Positions 47,220 through 58,999 of a stretch of DNA of 64,000 bases are shown one piece after another. Within the stretch, counting starts at the first letter, position 1; each line of letters begins with the position of its first letter. The translations under genes and the position numbers were made by a program. The notes below the pieces were generated by a model. It made no database searches and was not told where the DNA came from. It saw only the letters and a program-made list of their open reading frames with translations. The stretch is from Helicoverpa zea. Taxonomy: Eukaryota; Arthropoda; Insecta; Lepidoptera; Noctuidae. Location of the stretch: contig NC_061475.1 in the NCBI RefSeq assembly GCF_022581195.2, positions 3,100,001 to 3,164,000 on the forward strand, read 5' to 3'.

Positions 47220-48107
47220 CGGGAAATGAGACCAATCCCCAATCCGTTCCTGTCCCATAATCTTGTGAAACTAAGTCCATGCGTATAGTGTTAAGTATTG
47301 TGTAATAATAATATATACATAAATACGTGGTGGACTCACATAGTCTTAAGACTAGAAGTCAGCAGACATAAGTTTTTGTGAGGCCAAGACGGCGAAAATT
47401 ATAATTAAGTAAAAAATGTAAATAAAAGCGCGGACCCCCAAGTCTGCGGTAAGGTTTTATTAATAAAAAAATAAAAAACTTTAGCGCATTTACAATCGTG
47501 AAAAAAACTGTTATTTTCATTTTTCAATTAACCCATGTATTTATACACAAAACAATCATAAGCACTAAATAAAAAACTAAACAATACTAATAAAACTCAA
47601 CAACAGTAACAACGAAAACTTTTGTAACCGACTGCGCTCAAGACAATATTATAGACGAGTAAGAAACAGTTATGAAAAATTGTAAATGATTCCAAGCTTT
47701 CAAGGTCAAAATCTATTCCCCTTCTCCTATATAGTTTAAAATAATTTGATTTAAAACCCTTTGAAAACCCCGAAAAACCCTTTCAAAGGGTTATCTACTT
47801 CAATTGGATATCATACATGAGCCGGTAACATCTTGTACTAGTTAACTTATTGAAAGGGTTACCCTAACGTTAGGGTTTTGAAAAGGTTAACACTACCAAG
47901 AGATAACACTATTATTGACTGCAGCCATATAACCTGTAACACTTTCGAAAGAATTAACTTATATTCGGGGTTGTACGGTCCCTGATTATAACACTAGCTT
48001 CTGCCCGCGATTTCACCCTTATCTCGAGGAAATTATTTGAAGTAAATGGATGAAAAGTGCCTGTAACCCCTCTCGATAAATGGACTCTCTCTTCTTAGTC
48101 GTTTCCC

Positions 48108-48293
48108 TCACTGCTGAGGATCGTGACTCCTTCTGACCTTGTCCACTAGATGTCGCCATTTATTGCGTTCTGTTGCTTGATGCATTCCCATAGGCATCTC
48201 CAGCTCTTTAGTTACTTGGTCAGACCACCGTATGGGACGTCGGCCTCTTGGTCTCCTTCCTTCTACTTGACCGGTCACTATAAGGCGCTCCAA
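48108..48293 (-). pseudogene. LINE ORF C-terminal remnant, copy C
   Basis: Same as 37682-37867. Confidence 0.75.
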
Positions 48294-48658
48294 ATTATTG
48301 GCATCTCTGCGATAAAGGACCTGACACTGAAATGTTTTTTTTTTTAATATTTGAAAAAAACATTTTCGACAGCCAGAAGTAAATAACTAGAAATTATTGA
48401 AAAATTTCGGAACATACTGGGGTATCTTCGTATGCCCTTGAGTAAGAAGAATCTATTTTGCAGCTCAACGTCAACTTTTAGTCCAGCCTTTCCATAATCA
48501 GAACTGCTGGTCCAATTTGGGTTGCAGAAATGAATAAAACAAGATACTTTCATTTTAAAAATATATATTAAAATTATTATCCGAGTAAAGTACTCGTAAT
48601 ATCAATCGGTGCAGTTGAAATTAAAAGAATTAAAATTGCTTGCTATGTATAGGTTAGC

Positions 48659-49106
48659 ATATACAACATGTAACGTAATCAACGCACACCCTCAAACACC
48701 CCAATTAGAATATTATGTTATAACCATAATACATACACTGAATTTTTAATTTAACATGTATATGCCAATGCATATACATGTTTTTTATTTACTAAATTAG
48801 TTATACCAATTCTTGGAGAACTTTTTGGTCATACTACTACGCACGCCGCGCGCCGCTCGACTCGACACAACATGACGAAACTACGAAAAAAGCCGACAAT
48901 ACACGAAGTCTTATTACTTTGAGTTACGGTCTATTTGAATTTGTTTTGACTGTACAGGGTTAATATGACAATCATTTCCGTAGTTTTAATTATTTTTGGG
49001 ATAAAAAATTACCTGTATTAAAAATGATATAAATCGATCGATTCAGTAAACGATTCTGAACAAACTAATTTCAGGATGTGCGTTAATTAAGTTACATGTT
49101 GTATAT
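48659..49106. mobile_element. 448-bp MITE spanning the right edge of the tandem array
   Basis: The left arm ATATACAACATGTAACGTAA (48659 on) and the complement of ATATACAACATGTAACTTAA (ending 49106) pair over 29 bp with two mismatches. The left arm lies in copy C and the right arm in unique flanking DNA. Copy B has only the left arm (38233 on), because the junction with C cuts the MITE off. Confidence 0.6.
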
Positions 49107-49111
49107 TAAAA

Positions 49112-49117
49112 TTTATT
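49112..49117 (-). promoter_or_regulatory. Poly(A) signal of the uridine phosphorylase gene
   Basis: The minus strand reads AATAAA, about 125 nt past the stop codon. Confidence 0.6.
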
Positions 49118-49241
49118 TCCATTTTGATTTTACAGTCATACATATTTACACGAAGCTTAAGCATATTATATATTTTTTTTTGTATCTAAAAACAATCTTT
49201 GAAAATATTAAATTGTAACTAATAGTAAGTAATATAGTATA

Positions 49242-52200
49242 TTAAGCTTTTAAATTCTCGCAATATTTAGCTATGTATCTGCCAACTACGATCATCGGCC
49301 GTTTCTGCCATTCAGTCAGAATAGTTTTACTGTGGGTCACCTGCAAAAAAATACATTTTATTCATCAGTTAGACTGTTTTTTTCTCATTTACTTATTGCT
49401 ACATATTTTTAAATATAAAATAAAAAATATGTCCCCGATATTCGGGACAGGATCCAAAATAAAGATAGTTAGGACCACAGAGACAAAAAAACTCCTCACA
49501 ACGCACTATATCAAGCAGCCTTATTTATATTATTATAATATAATACATACATAGTTGTAGAATTAAAATAATCTTAATTATCTATTAACATAAAACCATC
49601 TGCCTACAATGATTTAAAAATACATGGTACATCTAACCAAAACTGAGTACAGCGCCATCTATTGAAACTGTACAGAACTACGTACCTGATCACCTTGCAG
49701 CCTGTCTAGGAAAGTGACGCAAACGATACTGGCTCGGATGCCTGCTTCTCTGGTAAACGCGCTGAAGGCTGTGGCTTCCATCTCGATGTTACGAACACCT
49801 AGGTTCGTCAGGGATTTGAGGAACGACATCTTATCTGACTCGCTGTAGTCGCAAAAGGGGCCGTCGAGACGGGCTTGGCCTGAAACGAGAGATAACACGC
49901 TTAACTTACGATGGAATTTTAGGTACTTAACTAATTCAACCATCTTCCATGGATCGTATCGTCATGAAGTTGGCACCTATATGTAGTTCTGATGACAATG
50001 TAATTATATGGTACTGTCGAACAGATCTGACGATGGAGACGAAATATATGAACTGGAACTTCATGATGGGACATCGTATCATAGCTGTGTTTGTTCTTAT
50101 TAGAAAAGTCTTATATGCATTTATTTAAGTCCCAATGTTTTTCTTTAAAAAGTTCTTATAATTAGAGATTTTTTTTATTGTTTTCTTAGCTTCTGGCTAG
50201 ATGATGATCTTGGTAAGTTACCGCATCCTTCACGCAATATTTAGCGTCATTATCATTTAATTATATATATAATTTCATTTCATATTTCAAGAGAAGCTAT
50301 ATAAGCGTGTTAAAAACAATTTTTTTAGATCCATACCTCTATAAAAATCATCGGCAGTCATAGTTCCCCCGATGTAGGTGCCGAACTCATCAGCATCAGA
50401 ACTTAGAGAGTGCACCTCCTCATACAATCTCCTGTCTAGGATCGCAGGCAGTCTGCGAGTCTTGCCCAGCACTGGCTGTAACAAAGTCAAAGTCAAATCA
50501 TTTATTTCATTTAGGCCTTTACAAGCATTTATGATCGTCAAGAAGAATAAGTTTTATTCTACTTGCCCATACCAAAAGTAGCTTCCTATGTAGAAGAACG
50601 GACAAAAAACTCTATGATTACCCTTTTGAACTTACATACAAGGCTATTAGGAGCTAGGCCCAAGTTCACCAACATGTCCGTTTTGAACCGACTACAAAAA
50701 AGTAAGTTCTCAGTTTGACCCGTTTGAACCTATGTATGTTCGTTACTATGTCACGTAAATGATAAAACATAAGTAATGCCAAAATGTAGTGATTTATTTG
50801 CCATCACATTATAATAATAGTGTAGTAATAGAATCGGTTTTCGACTTTTTTATTCATAAAAGGAAAGATAATATTGATTCGAAACGACTCCAAAGCGGAC
50901 TTATCTTTTATTTTGCATAACTTTGGATAACTGACCTTCTAGGATGAGGAAAGTCAAAATTGTACGTGTACTAAATATCAAAATGCATACATATAAAGTC
51001 CCATTAAAATTCGGTAGGTACTTACAACATCATAAGTCTTCTCCAAATTGCCGTTGACCCCAAAGGCAGACACGACGACTGACCCAGCTGGTATATTGAG
51101 ACCCCCGCAGGTACCGACCCTGAAGAATATGGGGTCCTTAGCTTTCGCGTATGCCATTAGCTTAATCACCTCTTGAAGGAGGGTTGTCATTGAAGGATTG
51201 CCTATTCCGTGCTGTAATTAAAATCGATTGTATATGAGATAGTGCACAAATATTGAAGACTTAACCGTGTGTCTGAGTCCCAAAGGACAACTAAAATGTT
51301 GGGGACTTCAAAAGTCAAAGTGAAAGTCAAATCATTTATTTCATTTAGGCCTTTACAAGCACTTATGAACGTCAAAAATATAACTAAGTTTGATTCTAGT
51401 TGCCTTCTTCTTACGTGCCGATGAGATGTCATAGTGATCCACAGTTTTTTGTCACTTTGTCAGCCGTATTTTGGGAACAACTATACTTGCATGACGACCT
51501 TGTTGGCGCAATAGCCACCAAGTGAGACTGCCGAACTGATAATATACTAGGTAAGGTATGTAGAATTAAAGAAAAGGTGAAGGTTGTGACGTATAAGGAG
51601 TTGGCGCTAGATAGGCGTAAGTGGAAGGATCTGCACCGACAAGAGCTGGGCTCTTAAATAAAAGAAGAAGGTGTGTAGATAATATAATCTCACACAAGAA
51701 GAGTGTGAAATACTTACGCTAATAGACAGCACGGGCCCCACTTTGTACATGGCGTACCTCTGTGAATGCTTCGTGAGGTTTACTATCTTGTCGCCCTTGT
51801 TCGGCAAGTCCAGTAGCTCGGTCATGTAATGCGCGAACTCCCGCATTCGGTGCTTGGTGCCGCCCATGCAGACAAACTGGAATTTAAAGGATTTTATATC
51901 TATGATATCTTGGACACCAATGACTGATTAAAGACGAAGGAAAACATCTCGAGAAAACCTGGACTACGTATAAGGTCTGAGCCGCCAACCCGCATTGAGC
52001 AAGCGTGGTAATTATCACTCAGTTTCCTCTATATCTGAGCAGTGGTACCATAAAAAGGCTGATGATGATGATAACTCACTTTAACATCTCCAAACATAGC
52101 AGGCAGATCATAGTTATGAGTATCGAGTCCCAGATGATAGAGAACATCTACATCCAGCTCTTGTAGGTGCTTATTCAATAGCTTGATAGTTCCATCCGCA

Positions 52201-52800
52201 TTCCTGTAAGAAAAACACATTTTTTAATTTAAGTCACACATATTCATGACCAATTTCTCCGATATCATAAACAATCGTTTCTCTCTTATTTAAAAATGGA
52301 TCTGAACATAGAAAATAGTTGTTTTAAGAAAACTGACGATTAATTGTCGGTGAGTTTGAATTGGGCCAAAATAGGAAATTGCCAATCTGCGGCAATTATT
52401 TATTAAGAATGCGTAAACTACATGTAGAATAAAAACACTACCTATTCCCGGTTGCCATGTGCTATAATTTTATCCGTCTACTCACTAGCAAGAAACCGCT
52501 TTGGTAAAAGCAAGTATTTTAACCCTTTGTATTTCGCAAATCCAAGCATAACACAATTGATTTGCTATTGTTTAATTTCTATTTCGTGATCTCTTGTTTA
52601 CGATATAGCAGTTCCCTCCTAACTCCGCTGAAAGAAGCTAGTATTTAAATAATTTCAAATTCATGGTATCCTGCTTATAAAATTCCTTACTTAGGAAAAG
52701 GCTTCCCTAGATGTAGTTCATTCCATGTCGATCGGCAGTTGTCATAGTGTTCCTTGATACCGTCCTTGTTAACGGTGATACGGTCACAATCGCACTTCAT
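49242..52800 (-). CDS. Uridine phosphorylase, seven coding exons
   Basis: Exons on the minus strand: 52691-52800, 52080-52203, 51718-51876, 51026-51211, 50337-50475, 49686-49879, 49242-49340. All have GT-AG borders and compatible phases, giving 336 residues. The enzyme cleaves uridine with phosphate to uracil and ribose-1-phosphate in pyrimidine salvage (cytosol). Evidence: the N-terminal region LYHLGLDTHNYDLPAMFGDV (about 58-77), FVCMGGTKHRM, a phosphate-site loop FFRVGTCGG (160-168), the uracil-binding Gln-x-Arg in FYRGQARLDG (237-246, Q241/R243), and the ribose-site NIEMEA (270-275). The family is usually about 300-310 residues; the extra length is mainly N-terminal. An in-frame TAA lies just before the ATG at 52800, which fixes the start. 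Introns contain several repeats, and the last exon lies about 235 bp from the tandem array. UPP1/UPP2 assignment is not attempted. Confidence 0.93.
50480..50640 (-). repeat. Retroelement tail in uridine phosphorylase intron 4
   Basis: Same family as 12254-12420. Its GACTTTGACTTTG tail ends directly at the TTACAG acceptor of exon 5. Confidence 0.6.
51309..51425 (-). repeat. Retroelement tail in uridine phosphorylase intron 3
   Basis: AAGTCAAAGTGAAAGTCAAA then CATTTATTTCATTTAGGCC; same family as 12254-12420. Confidence 0.55.
51555..51656 (+). pseudogene. LINE ORF C-terminal remnant in intron 3
   Basis: The plus strand reads YKELALDRRKWKDLHRQELG then stop, a conserved LINE reverse-transcriptase C-terminus, antisense to the host gene. 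Confidence 0.6.
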
Positions 52801-52816
52801 CGTCACTTAATGTTAT
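52801..52816 (-). other. 5' UTR part of uridine phosphorylase exon 2
   Basis: A TTTCAG acceptor at 52817-52822 lies just upstream of the short leader before the ATG, so the 5' UTR is split by an intron. Confidence 0.6.
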
Positions 52817-52857
52817 CTGAAACAATTCAAATGGATTGCTAATTATATTCTTGTTAA

Positions 52858-53249
52858 AAAAAGTCGTGGTGGCCTAGTGGGCAAAAGAACCAACCTCTCG
52901 AGTATGAGGGCGCGGGTTCAATTCCAGGTCAGGCAAGTACCAATGCAACTTTTCTAAGTTTGTATGTACTTTCTAAGTATATCTTAGACACCAATGACTG
53001 TGTTTCGGATGGCACGTTAAACTGTAGGTCCCGGCTGTCATTGAACATCCTTGGCAGTCGTTACGGGTAGTCAGAAAGCCAGTAAGTCTGACACCAGTCT
53101 AACCAAGGGGTATCGGGTTGCCCGGGTAACTGGGTTGAGGAGGTCAGATAGGCAGTCGCTTCTTGTAAAGCACTGGTACTCAGCTGAATCCGGTTAGACT
53201 GGAAGCCGACCCCAACATAGTTTGGGAAAAAGGCTCGGAGGATGATGAT
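52858..53249 (+). repeat. Noctuid tRNA-derived SINE, full length, in 5' UTR intron
   Basis: The perfect 20-bp target duplication GCTAATTATATTCTTGTTAA (52838-52857, 53250-53269) marks a recent insertion. The head has box B GGTTCAATTCCAGG; the tail is GATGATGAT. Confidence 0.92.
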
Positions 53250-53406
53250 GCTAATTATATTCTTGTTAATGTATTAAATAGTACCTGTAAATCGTTATCT
53301 AATGTAAAAGGATCCTACTTATATTAAGTACTTAATTTAATATTGTTTAGTGGTGTATAACATTTGATAATATGAAGAACCCGTGGCTAAGTAACAGCCA
53401 ATCAAA

Positions 53407-53710
53407 CAAAAAATAAAATAGAAATCGGCCAAGTGCGAGTCGGACTCGCGCACGAAGGGTTCCGTACTATTACTACAAATCGTTTCATAATTATAATACA
53501 TTTGTAATACATTCCATATTCTGTAAATATTTCTGTTGCCGTCATCGATATCGAGCAAAAATGAGCAAAAACAATCACGTTTGTTGTATGGGAGCCCCCC
53601 CAAATATGTTTTTTTTTTTCATTTTCAGTATTAGTTGTCACAGTGGCAACAGAAACACAACATCTGTGAAAATTTCAATTATATCTTATTCTTCGTGGAA
53701 AGATAAGCAG
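53407..53710 (+). repeat. Common moth repeat with CCAAGTGCGAGTCGGACTCG head
   Basis: ATCGGCCAAGTGCGAGTCGG, ACGAAGGGTTCCGTACTATT, CACGTTTGTTGTATGGGAGC and CATCTGTGAAAATTTCAA are the successive blocks of an abundant lepidopteran repeat. It lies in the 5' UTR intron. Confidence 0.75.
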
Positions 53711-53754
53711 TTCCCCAATTTTTCGATTTAAATTATCTAAGTTTTTCGGATCAT

Positions 53755-54035
53755 GAAGAACAAAATGACTAGCGGAAATGCCATAACCGAAAATCTATGA
53801 AAGTAGCGCGCCAAAATGCGGGCGTTCCGGGGACGAGGAACGTTACTGTCTCCGCCCTTATACGCCTTCTTTGGACCGGCCCATTTTTTGTAATACCAAA
53901 AATCGTTGACAGATGTTTCAAAGAATCCGAATGCCTCGTTAGTTCACTCTTAACTGCCCATTTGGTCACGACTAGAAGAAGGCGCCAGAGCTACCTGCAT
54001 TACGGCATCGCCATTCATCTTTTTTTACCCCGTGT
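53755..54035 (-). repeat. 280-bp repeat family, copy 3
   Basis: Reverse orientation relative to 24500 and 26955: GTTATGGCATTTCCGCTAGT, GGTCCAAAGAAGGCGTATAA, CGTTCCTCGTCCCCGG, ATGCCGTAATGCAGGTAG. Confidence 0.65.
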
Positions 54036-54590
54036 TTGAGATATATTTCGGCACAAAGAAACTGGATGGCAGTGGTCATTTGCAACCGACTTCCCAAATA
54101 GAAGGGGTTCTCAATTATTTTTGACACGCCAAAAAAAACGAACTTCAATTTAAGTTATTTGCATAAATATACATAACTAAATACATGGTTTAACGACGTG
54201 TTATTAGCATCACTTATGGGTCTGCAGCCAATTTGGCGCGCAGTTCAATTGCACTTAATTGAACCAGTTTAAACTAGCTATGCCCTGCGATTCCACTCGA
54301 GTCATTTGTTTAGTCCTATCTTTTTGCGAAATAAAACTGATCTCATACGCATGTGATACAAATCGGTCCAGGCGCCTTTGAATAATCGGTGAACATACCT
54401 ACATAAAAAAAAAGATCCTTTTTTTTGAAGTCGGTTAAAAATGACTCAAAATGGTCAATTATTTTGTTCAAAAAGTAGGCATTGCCATCCAACGTGGCAA
54501 TGCTGCCAGCCTCTTGGGTACACTCCCGGGGTGGGCAGCGTACCTACATTTATAGTAAGTGCACATAGTACGTAATAAGTTAGATAATAG

Positions 54591-54735
54591 GGGCCTTACT
54601 ACAAAATCTTTAAACCCTGTTTTACACTTGTCTAATAAAATTTTGGCTGCAAAATGAACCATATGTCAACGTCATAATTTGACATTTTTTTAGACAAGGC
54701 ATAAACTGACGTTAAAAAGTTTTTGTGGTAAGACG
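54591..54735. mobile_element. Small foldback MITE, second copy of the 17774 family
   Basis: CCTTACTACAAAATCTTTAA on the left, TTTTTGTGGTAAGACGG on the right, with the shared centre TGGCTGCAAAA and CAACGTCATAA. Confidence 0.65.
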
Positions 54736-55890
54736 GTAGGTGTATATAATTTGATTATTAAGATTATGTAAAAAGTTATTTTTAAATAAACAACTCAAAA
54801 AACTAATATGCGAATTGAGAACATCAAAATTTTTGGGAAGTTGGTTAAAATACAACATATAATATGTTTTTGATAAAACTTGTGTTAGCACTTTAATAAC
54901 CTTGGCTGTTAAAGCTTATCAGAATAACATGCGAGTCTAAAATAATGCATATTAATTAATATTTGAAGTCCATGGCTTATTTACTTCCTGGAATATAAAT
55001 CATTTACTAGGTATGTAGGTATTTATAACAATGTGATATTTAATTTAAGTATATTAAGTTTGCAATTTATAAATGCGTCATTTAAACGTGGACAGACTGA
55101 TTAAATATACTCGTGTCAGTATTTATCTATAGTGGTAATACCTATAGACTAAGACAATTTATCTACTTATGTACATATTTATATTTCGACCTCCATCAGA
55201 GAATATACCGGGAATGAATTTTAAACAGTGCGCAAAAAATACTGGTAGTTCAGAATCGATAACAGAACATATCCGCATCATCAGTTTTTTTTTTCATATT
55301 TTTGTCCGCCCTAAAATCGGCAAAATATGGTCACCAACTATTCTTACGCGCTTGGAGCAGCGCTCGTCAGTAAACGGGTTTCGCATTGCCGCCGCGTTGC
55401 CGCCGTGCCTACTATGATGATGATGACCGTGACCATACAATCGGTTACAAAATAAACGTCTTTCGCTATCAATAACAATTTTTTTTGTACTAAATCAAAA
55501 AAAAATAAAAATATACGTATCTGTAAAACTTATTTAAATATAAGTTGACAAAGTTTGGGCATTGAATAAAGTTAATTCCTGTGTACAACACAGTCGAGAG
55601 GTTAAAAGTAAGATATAGAAATCTAGAGGTAGCGTGTGTATTTATATTGACACATATAATACAATCCTCCTTACACTAATATTATAAATGTGTTTGTGAG
55701 AATTTATGGATGTATGTTTGTTATTCTTTCACGCAAAAACGGCTGCACCGATTTGATATCCGTTCAAATATTTTCCCGCAAAAGCTAAACAAAGAATCAA
55801 ACTCCAATTTGCATTTAAGTTATTCATAATACCTAAGTATATTATATTATATTGTACACAAAAAATACTCGTGTAAACACATCCACTTAC

Positions 55891-56000
55891 CTTAGTTCTA
55901 GCTGATACGTACGACCACCACGGTAGACGCAGGACTCGACACTAAGTTAGCACTGATTAGCGAACAAAGCTAAGCACTATTGTCATGACGATGCATTAGT
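55891..56000 (-). promoter_or_regulatory. Probable untranslated first exon and promoter of uridine phosphorylase
   Basis: A strong donor AACTAAG/GTAAGTGG on the minus strand ends at 55891, in phase-free sequence with no ORF. A TATTTATAC-like box lies near 56030-56040. It would be joined to the acceptor at 52817. This is inference from splice signals and position only. Confidence 0.35.
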
Positions 56001-56235
56001 ATGACTAATATTCAATACTTACCTATAATGTATAAATAAGTAGATGCATTCAGCGTTTTGTTGCTATGAATGGCAACCGTAAGGATGATTGCTGTCAATC
56101 AATCAATTATTATTTTATTTCTCATCATCAAATACGTGGATTTGGTAGTTTCAATTGCGTTAAACATAGAGACTGGTAACTGATGTAAGTTATCGTATAA
56201 ATATGTATCGAAGTAAATGGTCTGTGTAGTATTTT

Positions 56236-56330
56236 CCCAACTATTTTTGGGTTGGCTTCTAGTCTAATCGCATACAGCTGAGAACCAGTGTTTTACATGT
56301 AGCGACTGTCCATCTGACCTCTACATCTCA
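56236..56330 (-). repeat. SINE 3' fragment, diverged
   Basis: CCCAACTATTTTTGGGTTGG, CTAGTCTAATCGCATACAGC and CAGTGTTTTACATGTAGC resemble the reverse of the SINE 3' end. Confidence 0.55.
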
Positions 56331-56339
56331 TGATTGCTA

Positions 56340-58270
56340 ATAGGTACCTATTATATCTTTGTCTGCGAACAAACACTAGAAAGACACGCTCTGTGGTTCT
56401 AATGAATTTTACGTGATGTTTTATACAGTTAAATCATTAGGTACTAGACTTTTATAGCTATGAGACGATCTTCAATGGACCTGCCTAGGTAGGTAAATTA
56501 TTTTATCATCATGTAGTTTCACTTCATATCCTTTGGCTCCATCATCAGATCATTTTATTAATAGTTATCAGAATTACATTAACAGCTGACAATTTTCAAT
56601 ACGCTACGAGCATTGGAAGATGGTTAAAGTTACCATAAATTCCATTACATATGTAGTTCTTTATTTACGTATCACTACATAGTATAGAACTATATTGATA
56701 TCCCGTGCGAAGCCGGGGCGGGTCGCTAATCTAGTACATAATATTGGTGAAATCTTGTTAGGATACAAACTCAGTACGGATCTACTTTTTCGAATTAAGA
56801 ACTCAACCATCCTGAAATTAAAAAAAAAATCCTAAACAAATGACAACTCTCAAATCTGTCATTTTTCTATGATCCATTTTTAGACTGAAATGTTTTTATA
56901 AATTCTTTTCAGTTAATTTTCATATTAGATTTTAGTTTATATTTAACATTTTTTTATACAGTGGACTTAGAATAAGGATTAAAACAAAATTATGCCTGAG
57001 TGAGTATTTTATGGTTTATATAGTTGTAGTATTAACATTAACGACTCCAAATACATGCTACTGCGCGTCCCGGTAAAACTTCGTCCCCAAATAAAATCTA
57101 GCTTAAGTTACTGGGAGATAGTATGCCTTTTCAACAGCGAAAGAATTTTTCAAATCGTTTTAGTAGTTTCGGAGTCTTTAAGGTGCAAACAAAGTAACAA
57201 AACAATGTTTCCTCTTTATTATATTAGTAGGTATAGATGTAATACTATTGATCTGAAAATCATTATCGACTCATACCTACTTACTTAACATTACAATGAT
57301 AGATTGTCACTATCCTTTATGACATTATAAATGCATTGATAAAAGTATTATCAGCGACACAAAATGCACAACCCGACTGGTATCCTAGTACTTTACCTGA
57401 CAAAAAATACACTTTGTAGCTTATCAATAAATCCCTACTAATATTATAAGTGCGAGTTACTCTGCCTGTCTGTCTGTTACGCTTTGACATTTAAAACCAC
57501 TGAACTGATTTTAATAAAAGGACATTGTTCCGGCTCCATACATGTTCTGCCTAAGAACCGTTCGAATGGAAAGTGACTTCTATAAACTCTTAAAATTATA
57601 TGGAATCCTATGAAATAAGTTTTCACGAACGGACACTTCAGGAAACTAAAATAATTACGAAAAAAGTTAATATTTTGAGGTTATAAATAAAAAATAACCA
57701 AGCTTGCGTGAAATATCAGAGTAGTATTATCAAACTACACTATACAAAAAATCAACAATACTATGTACAGCTCTATATGTTCTCTTCTAGATCTAGGAAA
57801 AGACTACTCTACTAGATACTAGGAAAAGAGATAGTAAATAGTCAAGTTTAAGATAATTCTTTGACAATGATCATTTTATAAAGTTGCATTTTCTGTCTGT
57901 CCCTTTGAATGCTTTAGATCTTTAAAACTACGCAATGGATTTGGGTGCGATTTTTTTTAATAGATAGAGTAGGTCAAGAGGAAGGTTTACACCAAGGTTT
58001 TACATTGCCACCGTGCGAAGACGGGGCGTGTGACTAGTTTTCATAAATGCTTAGAATTTTTATGAAAAACAACTACCTAAACGCTTTTGCTTTCAACGTT
58101 ACGTTTCTTAATATATAGTGAATCCACTTTGGATTTGTGATAAAACGCATAAGTTTCCAAAATGGAAGAGTTCCATTCACCACAATTCATAAAATATCGA
58201 TATTATTACGATGGAGAATTATTTATTTAAATGATTGTTACTACTTTTATATTAGACAGTTACCTAGCTA
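56340..58270. other. Gene-poor stretch with common repeats
   Basis: Repeats of the TTTCGGAGCC family (57060-57240) and the CTAATATTATAA/TGTCTGTCTGT family (57425-57560, 57880-58040). No genes seen. Confidence 0.45.
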
Positions 58271-58277
58271 TCTACAT

Positions 58278-58333
58278 GCCATAAGGCGGGAATCGAACCC
58301 GCGGTCTATTACCAAGAAGGCACAGACCATACT
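58278..58333 (-). repeat. tRNA-like SINE head fragment
   Basis: The minus strand has GACCGCGGGTTCGATTCCCG, a box B with T-arm, and a TATGGTCTGTGCCTTC stretch, but no complete cloverleaf. Confidence 0.4.
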
Positions 58334-58450
58334 AAAAATGTCATTACCACACAAAATAATTTAACAGTTAAAGTAAGGTTTACCAATAACAATGAAAGAG
58401 GTTTTCGAGGATGTGCAATAAAAACAATATTTATATTCAATTAAAGGTTT

Positions 58451-58984
58451 TTAATCATCAATATTTCTCAATAATATATCTAAGAACTGAGCAGGGGGTT
58501 CAATTGAGTTTTGGTATCTCGCCCAGCTTAAATACCAGATAATAGTCATTATGTGGGCACAACAGCCCACTGTTCTACGCCCAACGATACAATTGCAACA
58601 GTATGCCTGATGGTAGGAGCTTCTTACAAAGTACACAATTGCGTCCAACAGTGCATTGCATCTTATTATGCTCGACTGCTTCAGACCAACACGTCGTACA
58701 TATAAGGTCATGAGCTTCAACCTGTAATAATAAATACAAAAAATCATTAGTAAATATCAAGTAACTTGCAATTGTGGCAATTGATTTGAAAACCGAGAAA
58801 TTGTGTGCTTATGAAAACATAAGTAGGTAGTAACATTCTTATCAAAATTAGAAAAACACTTTCGTAGACCACTTACCATACGGGGAACAGTCCATTGTTG
58901 TATGCAACGAAGTATATCTTCGTTTTCTAATACCAAAGAACCTCCAGCAGATCCACAATTTATACAATATACTATATTCTGCAT
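58451..58984 (-). pseudogene. Two-exon zinc-finger/SWIM fragment, transposon-like
   Basis: Exon 1 (58877-58984) encodes 36 residues from ATG, with YCINC and CIQQWTVPRM, and ends at a good donor GTAAGTGG. The next exon starts after TTACAG at 58721 in phase and adds 48 residues (HDLICTTCW, NCVLCKKL) before a stop. The paired Cys-x2-Cys motifs resemble an N-terminal ZAD-type or transposon zinc module. In a second, overlapping frame of the same exon, the conserved SWIM motif CNC-x9-CAH (CCNCIVGRRTVGCCAH) is followed by IMTIIWYLSWARYQNSI, a tail I associate with insect transposases, ending at 58451. So the exon probably has a frameshift joining two parts of one protein whose catalytic middle is missing. 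Confidence 0.5.
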
Positions 58985-58999
58985 CCATTGTTGTAATTA

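Larger units (their letters stand above)
41045..47984 (+). mobile_element. 6.94-kb hAT-type element, copy C
   Basis: TIRs and ATTATAAC flanks (41037-41044, 47985-47992) as in copy B. Confidence 0.8.
38581..49006 (+). repeat. 10,426-bp tandem unit, copy C
   Basis: Begins directly after copy B. The last three bases shared with the start of a next unit (AAT, 49007-49009) precede unique DNA leading to the uridine phosphorylase gene. An extra A near 43050 and one G fewer in the poly-G run distinguish it from B. Confidence 0.95.
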
